In this document: piece after piece, positions 13,801 to 28,000 of the stretch
How positions within the stretch are numbered: the stretch's first letter is position 1
How the letters are laid out: every line of letters begins with the position of its first letter
From: Cardiocondyla obscurior
Taxonomy: Eukaryota > Arthropoda > Insecta > Hymenoptera > Formicidae
Assembly: GCF_019399895.1 (NCBI RefSeq)
Contig: NC_091864.1
Location: 10,084,001-10,148,000, forward strand
Length of the DNA stretch: 64,000 nucleotides
Direction: 5' to 3'
The notes under the pieces: model-generated
Databases searched by the model: none
Seen by the model: the letters and a program-made list of their open reading frames with translations, nothing else
What the model was told of the DNA's origin: nothing
Made by a program: the position numbers and the translations under genes

Positions 13801-16800
13801 AGGTAAGGGAGGACTATACATATACATATAGAGTTAGACAGCCATCGGCAGGGGATCGCCGTATATCAAGGAGGCAATCATCATCGCGGTCGCCGCCGAA
13901 TTATTTATTATTGTCGCTACCGTTCATTACGAGCGGAAACAACTGCACTAACCGTCAAAGTCGTTTAATGTTCCGGCAGTTTAATGCCGCAATGTAAATC
14001 TATCGTGCCGGTTATACATCACAATCGTCCGACTATGGATTAGATCGCGCTGTGAAACGCTTCTTGACCGTTCCGTCTCGTCGCTACAACGTCCATCCCC
14101 AATTCCAAGGAGAAAGGGAGGGAAAAAAAAAAAATGGTACAAGAGCTGATTGATCGCTCACCGCGCGTCCGTCTCGATTCGCTGACCCCGCACTTTTTCC
14201 AACTCTCTTTTTTAATCGCCAGTCATTTTCTCGCCGACTGCATCGATATGTACGCGTATGTAACCGCGCTCGCCCGCAGCGGCAAATCCTCAGTTGAAAT
14301 ACACCGTGGGCCAAATGCCGGATTTGCAAAATCGCATGGGCGTAAATAACCGCGAAATGAAACGCAGGGAGCCTGTTTGCCGGGGATCCTCCGCTGGGAT
14401 CGATGCACTTTGTTTTTTTGCGGCGTGTCACTCGGGAAGAGCAAAACTTTAAATCACGAAACATACTTCTCTCGCCGTGTAAATTTTAAACTTGCTGAAA
14501 TTTCGTTTTAATTAAAACGCTATTTGATTTTTCAATTTACTTTCCCACTTAATGCAATGTAAAGTGGAATATTGCCGGTATAAATGTTATCGCGAAACAA
14601 TCGATTCTAATTTAATCGCAGGTTGGATTGCTGAAAAATAATACGTTATGAAACATTACCCGATGTAATAATAATTGTAGAGCGTTTGACATATGTATAC
14701 GTATACATTTATTAATATAGTCCATATAATAACGTATATGGCACTCTTAGTTTGTTAACACCTACGGTTTAATGCATGCAGCCATAGTACGGTATGCAAC
14801 AGCTCGTGACCACTTCGCATTCATTCGGTTTGCCTATCACGTGTGCCGAGCAGTGGGCGTACCTTTGTTCAAAGCAAGGGTATCATTGTCCTTATCAACT
14901 AAGCATAACAGAACCCGAGTTGAATTCGGTGTAATTTCGTTACAATGTTTCATTATGCATCTAAAATTTTTCAATAAAGATAAAATTTCATGGATTACAC
15001 AGGCCGCTTTTAAATACGCGCAATTGAGTTTTTACTATGCTGTAATTCAAATTCAAAAGTGTAACAATTACATCTGGTTGTATATCGTTCGCACGTGAAT
15101 ACGTTCATATGTTGGGCTTTTAAATTTTATATCCGTTCAAAAATTAATCAAAATCTGATATTTCGTAATCGCTCATTTATTTCTGCCTCGAAAGTTATCC
15201 ATTTTTTTTTCTTTTTTTTTTTTTTACGTAATAACCGTAATTACGTACACTAAGAGCTATTTATAAGAGGAGCAAAGAGTCTATGTTAGAGAAAAAGATT
15301 TCGAAGAAATATCGGCAGGGCATAGATGTGTCGTACTCTTTTTCATGTCGTGGAAAAAAGTTTGTGAACAAGAAACCGTGCAGCATTTGTCTCTTCTTAA
15401 GTTTGGCAAGAAGATCGATCGCCGGTACTATTACAGAACGAAAAGCAGGTCAGAGGAGAAACTACTAATGCAATCTTTTATTCTTAACCATTCACTTTGA
15501 AACACGCGAAATGTACGAACGTACTAAAAATTATTTCTACGCAACGTTTAATATTCGTGCATCTGTGTATGAGAGATACTTAATTCATTTAATACATTCA
15601 TATTAATTATACAATATAAAACCTAATATGTCACAGATGGTGACTTCAAAGAGAAATACTGGAATTATTCCCTCTTTAATTTTGCACGTATTATCTGATA
15701 TTAATGTGTAATCCTTTTAAACTTAACAACGGAGGCACGAATAATTTTTTAATACAGTATATTGTCAACATTCGCGAATCAATGCAAGGCATGAATTACA
15801 CGTTTAAATGATAATTTAATGGTAATTTAATTTACGTACGTCATGTGCTGTGCGCAGCATTTATGTAGTTAATTAATTATTAAATCTTTTGATAAAACGT
15901 TCGAAATATAAACATAAAATTATTTCTAATAAACATCAATATAGAAATTGAAGAGTTACACATGTAAACCTACCTTTCGCGTGTTTCTAGAAAAATAAAT
16001 TGTTTTTCTTTCCTCTCGATCTTCTGAAAAAAAAACACGGTAACGTCATTAAAAAATCGGGTCTGCAATGCTATAAAAATATATCAATAAAAACGTAATA
16101 AAATTACCGTGGATATGCGACGTCGACAAATTAATTAAATGTTCGACTCGCTGCAAGGATGTTTATTAATAAACAACGCGAGCATAATGGCAGTCATGTA
16201 CTCGATTTATTAAGATATACAGGCCGACAGTTCCACTATCTATATCTAATTATCGGTGCGCCTGTCGCTCGGGGCGATGCGCCCGGTACATAAAAATCGT
16301 TTGACATAGTGAAATCGTCGGACATGATACATTAATAACATTATCATAACTTAATTTGAGATATAGCTACGATCGCTGCAGCCTCATTGGTATTCTACTA
16401 AACGACGTTATCTCGCGCGAATACCGTCGCGTCATCTCAAACAGTATATAATATTCACAACACTCGCCTTCTACACTCGGTTTAACAAGCGCAGCCTCGA
16501 GTCATCCTCTCAAAGACGACGATCCGGACTGATCACAGCACAACGTATCTACAATATTTACAGAATTAACAGGGAAAGGCGCATATAACATGTCACATCC
16601 GTTTCGCCTGAGATCAAACGGCATGATGGCAATTTGCGATATGATCAGGTACAACGTAAGAGGAGATTTAACACGGTTGAAGCGTCGCAGAGCACTTTTC
16701 CTTCACGTATGCTCGTAATAGCCGCATTCTCGCGTCACGCGATGGACGAAATGAGAAATAAAAGATAGAAATTTGCGCGAATATGAGCACGTTACTTTTC

Positions 16801-16873
16801 GCAGATGCCAATCAGCTTTTGAGAATAGCGATTCGAGAACGAGAGGGAGATATCTATATCTAAATATGCTCTA
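7875..16873. other. No supported gene
   Basis: If the plus-strand transcript is real, this is its downstream intron. It includes a pyrimidine-rich run at about 10260-10420, CpG-rich patches near 10.4-10.7, 12.4-12.8, 13.6-14.4 kb, and scattered consensus donors on both strands at about the frequency expected by chance. Confidence 0.5.
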
Positions 16874-17225
16874 CCCGAGTGGAAATTTATCTAGCTAATC
16901 TGATTTTGCAGCTAGTGGTTAGATCGCGCAGATTAAATATATTTCTTAATTAGTGACTAGCTTGGTACTAGCCATAAATTATAAGAAAGTATTTATTATT
17001 TAGTGACTATTTTCAAAAAATAAAATTATCATTAAAAAAAAAAAAAAAAATCTGTTGGCTTTTTTGGCTCATTATTAGAGTAGAGAGTAATAATTGTTTA
17101 GTATCTAGACGCTTTGAACGTTATTTCTGGCTCAGTGCTGGACAGTTTTGCTAGACAGTTACAAGATGAACCACGAACTGGTTAGCTAATTATTAGGTAA
17201 CGGTGGGAATCAATTTCCACTCGGG
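16874..17225 (+). mobile_element. MITE-like non-autonomous DNA transposon, copy 1
   Basis: A 352-bp element is bounded by perfect 14-bp terminal inverted repeats, CCCGAGTGGAAATT and AATTTCCACTCGGG, and flanked on both sides by TA, the likely target-site duplication. It has no open frame of note and carries an internal A-run (about 17035-17050). Its first ~140 bp and last ~45 bp match copy 2 at 52033-52494 at roughly 80% identity by eye. TA flanks suggest a Tc1/mariner-like mechanism, but the CCCGAG terminus is not diagnostic and the superfamily is unassigned. Confidence 0.8.
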
Positions 17226-17262
17226 TACATTCAACATTAATCACAAGAGTACGCGTAAAGGT

Positions 17263-17418
17263 GTATACGTACTTAGCAAACGAACACCGAACGGACATAG
17301 CGTCCGCGAACATTTCCCGGTGATGTATTGTTATTGACGTATTATTTTTTTAACAATTGATTCGTTCGGGGAATGTTCGCGTTCGCTGTTCGATTGGTTT
17401 CGTTGGTTAAATGTATAC
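17263..17418. repeat. Imperfect foldback (hairpin of about 155 bp)
   Basis: Two arms of about 65-75 bp form an imperfect inverted repeat. Matching blocks are GTATAC (17263-17268 with 17413-17418), GCGAACATTTCCCGG (17306-17320) with CGGGGAATGTTCGC (17367-17380), and ATTGTTA (17327-17333) with TAACAAT (17351-17357). It begins 37 bp after MITE copy 1, outside that element's termini. It could be an unrelated foldback element, a hairpin RNA, or decay of a third transposon. Confidence 0.65.
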
Positions 17419-17833
17419 GCATTTTAACAAGAACGCGCGTTGCAGCTTTCCGGATTGTTGCAATTTATTTTTTTTTCTTTTTTTCTTTTTAAATCCGTAC
17501 AATCGTGATTGAAACCGTGCAACGGCCCATCGAGATGTCATAATCGCGCAAAAAGAAGCCACGAAGCTCTCTGCGTTACCGTCGTCGATGATTCGAGGCT
17601 ACTTGATGTCTAGCGTTAATTCTTTCCCCAGGACACGCACACATACTCGGGCGCGAATCTGCAGACTTCCGACGAACTCTGCGCGCGGTTCGCGCCTCGC
17701 AAAACGCATGTAGGATCACGCGTTCGAAATTATGCTAGCACTCCTTATCAATCGAACAGCTAATTACGAGATTACCGAGCGATGCGTCTCGACATAACTA
17801 CGATCCGTACGTATGTGTATATATATCTATATA

Positions 17834-17839
17834 TTTATT
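17834..17839 (-). terminator. Candidate poly(A) signal for the DIP-theta-like gene
   Basis: This is the first AATAAA hexamer on the minus strand downstream of the stop codon at 18949. It would give a 3' UTR of about 1.1 kb (18948 to about 17815). No nearer AATAAA was found, but variant hexamers could be used. Confidence 0.3.
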
Positions 17840-18948
17840 TGTATAATTATATCCTTTTTTTTACGGTTTTATGCGTACGTATATGTATATTTACTGAATA
17901 CAGTTCCCTTGCCTTCCTCGTGATATGGCAGAAACGCGTGCGTAAAAGAAAAATGTCGATGTGAATGTATCGCGAAAGTATATCTCGCAACTTTTTTTCC
18001 AAAAGAAAAGGATTAATTAGCGCCTAATGGTTAGTTAACGATTTAGCGAATTATGGCAAATATACATGACGTTTCATTCCCGCATGGAGTATTGGAATTC
18101 GATGAATGTGAGCGAAAAATATCGAGGGGTATATCTGGTTACGAATGGTCGACCGTTCAAATGGAGAACGTTACATTGTGTAATACGCGGTCAATCGTGA
18201 GAATCGAAAATATTTTAAGGAGCGTCCCGTTGTGAGGAAAAATATTACGGAGGTCGTACTAGAATAAATCCGCAGCGGAATCGCCGCCGAGTTTGGATTA
18301 TCAAGCCCCGCTAATCTAACACTCCGCTTCGATTAGTAGAAAAAAAAAGACGGGTGGGAATAACCGGGAGGTCTTCAGTTCTCGGGATGTCCCGAATTTT
18401 CAACTATAGAAGATTTCGGTTATCTTCCGCCCGCGGTCTAAGTGTATTCCCAATCCCCAAAGCTATTCAGCGCGAAATCACCCGGTAGAAGGACATCGCA
18501 GGTGACAGGTCGCTCTCAATGTATGCGCCCGTAGCATTTCACCCTAACGTTTTCGTTCAGACAGAAGGATCGTCGAGACAGTCGCGAAACGCGAGCGGCT
18601 TGTCCGTACGTGGGAAAATTCGAGTCGGGGCTACTTTCACACGAGCGCCGATCAGTCGAGAAAGCCTAAACGTAACTTCGTACTCACCGCATTATATACT
18701 TACACAACATATTATATATATATTTATATATATATTATATATCTTTGCGCTCTTTTTTTTTCTCTCTGTATAAGTTTACTTTTAGTACGAAAATAATTTC
18801 AAGCGCGGCCCGCTTCGTCGCACTCGTCCATCACTTGCCCGGAGACGGCGCACCGGAAACCGGTAACCGCGCGCGCACCGGCTGTCTCCGGTCCGGTTAC
18901 CGGCCAATAAACACTAGAACTGGAAGCCCCGTTCCTGCGACGCGAGAA
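17840..18948 (-). other. Presumed 3' UTR of the DIP-theta-like gene
   Basis: This is the stretch between the stop codon and the first AATAAA. It includes an AT dinucleotide-rich tract (18712-18741) and CpG-rich DNA at 18500-18690 and 18800-18940. No coding continuation is seen. The extent is inferred from the hexamer alone. Confidence 0.3.
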
Positions 18949-19097
18949 TCACCTTCGGATGGCCGGTAGCAGCAATGACAGGAGGCTCGATGAGAGATGA
19001 AGGACGAGCCGCGCACGGTGAGACACGCCAGGGCTTTGAATGTCTGGCAGGTCACCTGGTGGCCTCATCGACGCCGGGCCGTAATCCCTATCATAGT
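18949..19097 (-). CDS. DIP-theta: DIP-theta-like terminal exon: hydrophobic (GPI-type) C-terminus and stop
   Basis: After a strong acceptor (TTTTATCTGTTTCCAG) the frame continues YDRDYGPASMRPPGDLPDIQ, SPGVSHRAR and ends with the hydrophobic tail LVLHLSSSLLSLLLPAIRR and TGA at 18949-18951. Phase 1 matches the stalk exon; the split codon gives Asp. A short hydrophobic tail after a polar spacer fits a GPI-attachment signal, as known for DIPs; the omega site is not certain (a Ser/Gly in SPGVS is possible). A single-pass anchor is the alternative. An additional exon within the 5.1-kb intron before it cannot be excluded. Confidence 0.8.
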
Positions 19098-22000
19098 CTG
19101 GAAACAGATAAAACTAGGCTACGGTTGTTCCAGCGAAATTAAGCACTTAGGCGGTTATAATAAAAAAATCACTCGTCGTCGAATGTAACTTCTAATTTAT
19201 CAAAAAAAAAAAAATATATATATATTTCCCAGATTCCGTATAATTGAGCATTTAGGAATATAAATTTATAAAAGATATTAATACCAATTAAAAATGATAT
19301 AAATAGTCGAAACGTATATAAAAATATCTGGCAAAATCGCGAAATAATATTATTTTTTTATAACACGTTCAATTCTATTTCCATCTCATAATCCTAAATT
19401 TTTTTCTATGAGCTGTAATCATTGTACCGCTTTTGATAAGGTCAATAATTCAATAGAAATGAGCATATTAAAGTACCTAAAATATTTATGAAGGCTACGT
19501 ATTGTTCTCTGTAAAATGCGTTACCGTAAAAGATGTAGCAAGTAAAAGGTTTTTAACGAATACGTATGTTTAATGGATTTAGTCGGCGTAATGGCTTCCA
19601 TTTATATATGTGATGAAATTCATTTGCACGTCGGTTATAATAATATTATTTTCGTGATATAAATACATGACGCTGCAGACTATCCAACTCGTTACGTGAC
19701 AGAACAAGATCGAACAAGGGGGCTACGCAAGCGAAATAATTGCTCACAAGCGGCTAGTTAAATATATTGTTTATAACGCAAGCTGCAAATTATTTTAGCT
19801 GATTGAGATAACAAGTTTTTCAAAGGCTGATCGATTAACTTTATTGAATATAGTTACAAGTTGCTTTGCAATATTCTTTCGAAAAATTTCTTTCATATTT
19901 TGCTGCAAATTGTTCGATAAAAACAGACATTTAATCAATATGCAATAGAATTACTTAAAACCAGTTCGTCACTCTTCTTTAGAAAAAAAAAAAAAAAAAT
20001 ATAGAAAGAAAAAAAAACACGGACTGCATTATCTGATTGACAAAAAAATTGTTATTAATAAAACGTTATCTTTACGTTATAATGTTTGTAATAAAAATAT
20101 AATTCTATATGGGTAAAAAAAGTTCGAGCGCCGCTATTAGCAAAAGGCACAGCTGACTCGTCAGCTAAGGGTGATATTTTTCCGCTCCGGTCAATGGGGG
20201 TTAGCCGCAGGGCGGACGACCATCGGAATACCGTCCGCACTTTGTATCACCGACCGCGAATACCACCACCGTCGACACCGCGTTTTGGACAAACTTCTTG
20301 GCTGTATTTTCACGTAACGTGGCCGGCGCCACCGCCGTTTGCCAGCCGCGCGGCACCCGGAACAAATAGTCGGTAGCGTTTGAGAATACGCGAAAATCGT
20401 CAAGCTCGGCGGCTCATTTCCTCCGTGGCCTCGTTTCTCAGCGTGACCGTATACATACACGTACGGTAACGAGCGGATACGGAAGATAAATACGAGGAGT
20501 TGTTGCGGGTAACGCGAAACGAGGAGGGACAAAGAGAGAAAGAGAGCCGAGAGGGTGGATGAGCCCTTCTCCCCCGCTCGTGCGCGTCCGAGAATTAAAT
20601 TCGAGCGAACTCTCGGTTCTACCGGAATTTCTGCGATGTTCAACTCGCGCAAATCCCTTTTTAACGAGATAAAACCCTCGGCGATGAGGAGCGGCCAGGC
20701 CTCCGAGAACGCAGGAAGGGTAAATTCATTTGAGATTAAATACATCCGACGTCTGTTAAATCGGCTCTTATCAGTCGTTACCATCAAAGAAACGCCGGAT
20801 GAAATGTTACTGGATTAATTGCGGCGCCGCAGTAATTCGCAGATGTGTCTTGTGAGCTTTTTCATTTGTTATGTGGCGAGAAGAGCGATGAGACACTAGT
20901 GAGATATGTAGGTAGGAGCTGCTACGTGAAGCGCGTCATGATATATCGCGCTTCCGGTGCACGGTTACACTTAAAGTCCGTAAACTTTAATAAAGTTGTT
21001 TAAACAAATTTTTACGCTCCAGTACGCGAAAGAAAGTAATTTTCAACATGACTCTGCTAACAAAACAAAACTATATATACTTTTTTGTAATCTTGCCTGA
21101 TAAGCGTAGCGATTAAAAATAGAAGATGAAAAGTTCTGATACGTAAGGCAACGTCAAGCGTGAATTAATTCTTAAATCAATTTAATGACGCGAATTAATT
21201 AAATCAATGTAGGTGTTGGTCTGAAGTGCATATAAACAGGTGTCAGTAAATTCTATAAATATCTAGTGTATGAGGTAGATTGAATACCATGCAGGTGTCA
21301 GGAACTTCAGAAAAAGCTCCATTTTATCCGATTAAACTCGCATCTACTGACAGTAACTTTTATTGATTGTCCGAACTTTGATAAATGAATTGAAGCCGAA
21401 TCAACATCGCCACCTGTGGCACTAATGTATAGTGCAGTAATGTTATAGAAACGAATATATCAATGACGATAGGCCGTACATCAGAATGCACGATTATTGC
21501 CGTGATAAAACTTGATGACCCCGATTTGCCTTAATGACTTTCACCCACGGCATTATCGAATAATCTAGCATCTATTCCCTTGTAACAAGTTGCATTTATT
21601 AACAGCGGCATTATCTGGATGAAACAAAACTTCTACTCGTTTCGTTAGTTTCACTTTCAAATTGTTCGACCGGAATTCCAAAGCTAGGCTATATTGAGAA
21701 AATTATTATATTTTAATAGTTTACGTTAATTAATGATAGAAATTTTATTTTACGCATAACTGCGGATTAATGTAAAAACAATTCGTTTAATTTCAGTCAG
21801 GTATTTTTTGAAGAATTTCTCCGATTTCTCGGCAAACATTTGAAACGTTTAGCGTGACATGATCAAAATTTGTTCTTTGCAAAAAGTCAAAATGTAACGA
21901 CTTGAGGAAAACGGTTTTTTTTTCTCTTTTTTTTCCCTTTTTTTCCTAACATTGGCAGATAGTCGTCCCAAATGCAGGGCGTTTCTCGAGAGTAGTTCAT

Positions 22001-25000
22001 CGTGCCCCTTGGCTTGCCCGCTGGAAACGGACGTCGAAACCGCACGTCCGTTCGGAAAAAGTTATTCCCACCTACCAGTAAAATCCACTGTACGTGACTT
22101 TCCGCATGGTCGGCGACAGACGAGCCATTTTCCAACACTTTAACAACATCTTTACTGGCGCTTTAGTCTGTACATTCTCTTACCATTGATTATATTTCAG
22201 TAGCTTCGAAATCGTTTGAAAGTATTCCAACTTCTGATTAGTTATAACGGACGTCAAAATTGCTCGGCCATTTATCGAAGATGTGTCAATAACTTTTACC
22301 AATTGATTTATGGGGCAACAAAATCACGTTGTATGAAATCGACTTTGATCAATACATATAAATAAATATCTAGAAGTTATTGTTTTTTTTTTTTTTTTTT
22401 TTTAATTAACATACGAAGAAATAAAACGACACGACAAAAGCTGACTAATTAAATAATTAAAACAGACCTGTGAATCTAAAATTCTACGTATTTATAATTT
22501 AAGCTCATAGGTATTTTAATGTAAATAAAATTTTTTTTTTTATATTAACATCAAAAGCGATCAATTATAAGAAATAGTCGGACAGTATATACAAACTACA
22601 ATCGTACGCTTGCGAGGCAAGAAGTCAATCGATTTTTAGAGCAAGGAAGGAAAAGACATGAAGCGAGAAAAAAAATAACGAAGGAGTTTGCCTCTCTCCA
22701 TTTCCTCCTTTTCACTTCCTAATACCGGAGGCAGCAGACGGCCGCGGGTCAACGCAGCTCGTTTTTCATTAATTGAAAGTAAACTTCAGGAAGGGAGAAA
22801 GAGAGAAAGAGAGAGAGCTGGCCCGACGCTCGGGGGAATCTTTGAACAAAGTCATTCCAAGTGAGTTTTGAACTTGCATTCTGCCGCCAATCTCCGTCAG
22901 CTGGCTTGTATAATATAAGGATCTGTGAAGTGCTTGAAGTCGTTAACGCGCGAAATTTACCCTTCGCGATAGAAATCGGGATCTACGAAAACATGGCGAG
23001 AAACCATTCGTGTAGCAGATTTAAAACTCACCTGCTTATATTTAACTAAAATTATTTCTGAAAAAAAAGAAGAAAAAAGAAATACATCGAATTCTCGCGA
23101 AGCGAAGTAACAGTTCCTCTGTGTGTCTGGCGAGGCATGAAATATGATTGTATGCCTCGTGAAACACATCAACTGTTACCGTGGTTGGAATTCAGAATCT
23201 GGGGATAATAAACTTGTAGGTGGGATTTGCGAAAATGTTTCGAAGGACATCTTATAATCCCTCACAGCTTTAACTTGATCAATACGGGAATATTTATTTA
23301 GGGTGCATTACGATATACGCAATAATTTTATATATAAATTAAATATTTTAACATTTATTTTAAAAAATAACAAATATTTTTTAATAAAAAAAAATCATTA
23401 AATTCAATTAAGCACGGTTAGTTATCATTTGATGAAGTTAAGCAAGCAGCCGGTTAATGTACGTCCTCACTTGGATTTTAGAACAGCGAAGGAATGACCG
23501 CGAAATCCTTCCTGGTCAATAAAAGGGACCGCGTAACGCGACGAAGTAATTCGCGGATAAAGAGGATCACCGAGCATTGCCAATTGGTGGATTTTCTCGC
23601 TTAGGCTCTTTACTCTCCCCTCCCGATCGTACCGCGTTGACGAGGTTTTAATTACGCTAATTACTCGAACGACATGGCGGTAGGACGGAACGTGTATCGT
23701 CGTGGGAAATGCCTGAGCTCTACACGGAGCGTGTTAAAATAGATATTTACTGACCTGGATTTCGCCATTCCTCGACCTCGTAGTCGATAGGTCGTTGTCG
23801 TGATTTCTTGTTACTGTTTCTACCTAAAATGCATTACACAAAGGCGGTTTTACATTGGTGCTCTACGGTAGGCTGCTGCGAGCGAGGAGTGGAAACGGAT
23901 GGCTTTACTTAGAAATCGAGAAATAAATAAATGCCGGATTTCTCTCACGGAGGTTTCCGGCCCGATCCTGAATTAAAACGTTATTCTACCTAATTCGAGA
24001 TTCACATTAGACCACTTCCGTCGGTTTAAGGTAATACTGTATTACCTTACCGCTCAATTTAGATTACGGGTATCTTTTTCTACAACTGTCCTACACATTC
24101 ACGTACTTATCGTATATATGTATAACAAGTACAGACATAAAATGAGGAGCAATATCGATATTTAGATAGCTAAAATTACCATTTTTGTGCGCTGACGTTG
24201 CGTAATACGGCGGCTGTGTCGTGGATGTCGTCGACGGCGCTGGGATTTCTGCATTTAAAATAAATAAGTAGAATGTTTTTTTTTAATATTATATTTACGC
24301 GATGATAAATCTAAACGATATTGGAAATGGACACAAATACGCGTTGAGCATCATTACGGTGTAAAAGTTTGCTAGATCTCATGATTACTCTTCACAAGTC
24401 CGCAATGTTGAGACATCCCAAAGCGGTCTACAATTGTTTTCGCGTGGGTCGTCGGTTAAACTAAACAAAACTTCCCTTTCTGTTCTGCTATTAGCATTGT
24501 CAAGAAAACAACACATTTCGGAGTTTCGCCATGAAACCTCGCAAACTCCGCACGTTCTCACGTTTATCTATACTGTTTTCGTATATTATTCAAAATTGAG
24601 ATCTTTGCAATTCGCAAATTGCTGCACCGTGTTCGTATTTAACAATAACGTAAGATTCTTAATAAAAAGGGCCCTCGACGGCATTTTATATTTAACGATT
24701 GCGTCCGATACAAATTTAATGAGCAATTATGATTAATGCTTGTAAGAGAAGTATACTCAATCTCGTCTATTGCTCGTTAACGGCGAAAGCTCAAATATCT
24801 TTAAGTAACTGACTATTGGAAACCAATTATTTCACCATTAGCGCGCAGACGTCGACTTCGAATAATCGATCTTAAATAGACCACAACGTGATATCACTTT
24901 GCTCTCGATGCTTTTCAATGCGCGACGCTAAACGTTTTCACTCCGCGGGGATACCCTTATCGAACTTTACTTTACTTTACCTCGCGTCGTAAAAGATACG

Positions 25001-28000
25001 CATCGATATTTTTATTATGCTTGCAAACTTACCGTCTAGCTTGATGACACCGTCTGTTCCACCAAGAGAGTTTTGCGCGACACATTTATACGAGCCGAAA
25101 TCTTTCGGGCCGACGTTCCTGATTTTTAGCATCATGTATTTGTTGTAACCACTGTCGGTGGCTACCGCTTCGTACTTGTCGCCTGAAACCGAATTGCCTG
25201 TGCCAATAAAACCAAGTTCTCCGGCTCTCATTTAAAAACGGAATTGTGAAATCGTATATAACGATAGAGATCGAGCATGCAATGACTGCAGAAAATGCGT
25301 GCATTCGGATTCTTAAAATTACCAGAGACAATCATGTCGCCTCGTTCGGTTGTCCAATAATTTATCGAGTTCGGGTAAGCTTCCGTGTGACACTCGAGAG
25401 TTACGTCTTGTCCGATATACGCTCCTTCCAACTGATTTGGTATAGAGAGCATGGGTGGGACTGTAAAATAGAAATGATATTCACCATGAATTATGTATAG
25501 TATATACTTTCCAGTTGCTAGAAACAATGGCACGCAATGAATAAATTTGCATTAATATTTAAGATGATAATAATTATGGCGAAATGTGAAAATATTTCAA
25601 AGTTTAAATCGATTGTATTACTGAATCGGCCATGGTATTTCTAAAACCTTGTCGAGTATTTTATAATTGAAATATATTTATAAAATAAAATTTAATTTAG
25701 CGCAATATTTAACTCAAAGAATTAGTGAGAGTAATTATCTCATTCGAGATCGGAGATGATCTAACGATTTGAAGTTAAATGCTGAAACAGTTTGTTAAAT
25801 GCTAATTGTCGAATTTATTAAAACAATGTAGAGGGCTTGTACAAATATGAATTCAGAATTCTGTTTTCTTTTCTAAGTCATATTTTGGACATCTAAAAAT
25901 TCAATGAAATTTCGCAAAAAGCATGACTAACGTGCAGTATACAACTACATATATGTAATCTCTCATCTTTACTTTGGAGGTTGTCATGATTCAAAAGCAC
26001 TATCTAGAAATAGACGTTGCGTGCAACGTAGACTGCATGTTGGATTAATCAAGAAATTTTCTACTGAAAAACCAAAAAAATTTGCAACATTTTTCTTTTC
26101 CGTGCATTTATTCTAATTTTATTTGTACATTTTATTGAGAAAAATTTTTTAATCAAATTTCTTTATCAGTCTGTTTTAATTATATATTTATAAATATTAT
26201 TATTTTTGAATAAATATATAATATTGTATTTTACAAATATCCTATAAAAACATTTTTTGTGTAAAATTGGATTGAGTTCTTTCAAAAATGTTTTTAACGT
26301 CAAATTTTCAATCTCGCAAAAAGTTTTTTTTTTTAATTTATTTTTGGTTTATTATTTTATTAGTTACATTTTATGTTTAGTATAAGCAAGTAGTTAAAAA
26401 ATGTATGACTTGGAAAAATTTTAATTGATATTTGTATTTCGTGAATATGCAACTATTCTATTTTGATCGATTTTGATACTTCAATGTATGGATAAAGTCG
26501 TGTCATACTTTTGTCTTTTACGGACGGACGCAAATTGCGATTTACTAGTAGAGAGTGCACTTTCAACAGAGTTGCGAAGGATAGTTTTTTCACCTATGTC
26601 TCTTCCCAACAGGCCTGCTGAGTTATTAATAAAATTGTTGACACTAGACGAAACTACAATTTCCATTTTGCATGTTATTTTAATATACATTAAAAAAATG
26701 TAATTTTCATTTACGGAAACATTATTTACGTTAGCGCATCTAAAAAATATTAAGGATAAAGTCGCAGAAAAAGTTGCTAGGCGAGATATTTCTGTGATAC
26801 ATGACCGATATTAATTCACGCCGTGAGTTACTAATATTCGTGCGTTTATCATGCACCACGCACCGTCAGCAAGTCAACATCCGTGAGACTATAACACAAT
26901 ATGCCACATAATAATCCCGAGAAATACGAAGGAAAAAATATTATATCGCGCGGGTCACGTGTAAGTGGTCGAAAGCTTAACGCAATTCGTGACCCTCGTA
27001 CAAAAACGCCATTCGGGATACGAATTTCTTAGACGGCTATTAATATTTGTGCTTGGGAAGAGAGAGGTACATAAACGAGAAACTAATGCGCCAGAAAAAG
27101 TGGCACGCGTTTTGCACTTGAAATTAAGTAGAACCCGGGAATCGTTGGTAGATGAGCGACAGTTAAAATGCAGCGAGGTTTCATTTATTTTTTCAATTAT
27201 CTTAATTATTACTGGCTGTTTCCATTTCATTTTAATAATTTCTTTTCCAAAATTAATGTCTCATTCAATTTTCCTCGCGACAGTCAACGGGGAATGACGT
27301 TCCACGTTTGCCCGTTTCTTTCACGGGTGCGCGGGGAGGAACGGACGTATATCGACCATATCTGGGTCAAGTAGCCGCCCATAAATCGGTGGTTAAATGA
27401 GACGTTGAAAACCGACCTAATGCATGGCGTATCGCACGAAAATGCTTTCACGAATGAAGAACAACCACTTTTCACCGAATTATAGAGATCGCCGTTTAAT
27501 ATGATCAGCCTTTTCATCTCCGCTCTTTTACATAAATAAATATATTTATCTTTTAATCATTAGTATTTTCTCTCAATTTTCATAATGCAATGTAAAGCAT
27601 TACTCAATTTAAATTATATCGCAGTATGATAATGCAACGCTCAAATTTTATGCATAAATTTTATGTATGACGTACATACGATTATTTTGCATAAGAAAAT
27701 ACTTATAACGTTGAAAAAAAAAGAAAAAAAAATCTTTAAAAATAAAATTTTTATTTAACAAACTAATATTTCTATACACGGCGGAATATAATGCATTACG
27801 CGACTTGGAAATTAAATGTATACTGCATATGTAGTCGACGTAATGTCGAGAGATTAATAAAAACTAGTTCGCGAGTAACAGTATTAGCGCAGTTCATATA
27901 TCAAAGAAAAGTAGTGGCTTTATTTCATTTCTAACGTTTATGAACCACGTCGAGTTCATTAAAAGTATAATATATCCAACATCGTGCTTTACTACTTCCA

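Noticed and set aside
20191..20787. 198-codon minus-strand frame in the last large intron
   Set aside because: It lies between joined DIP-theta-like exons, has low-complexity Arg/Ser-rich content, no motif, and no acceptor in the needed phase.
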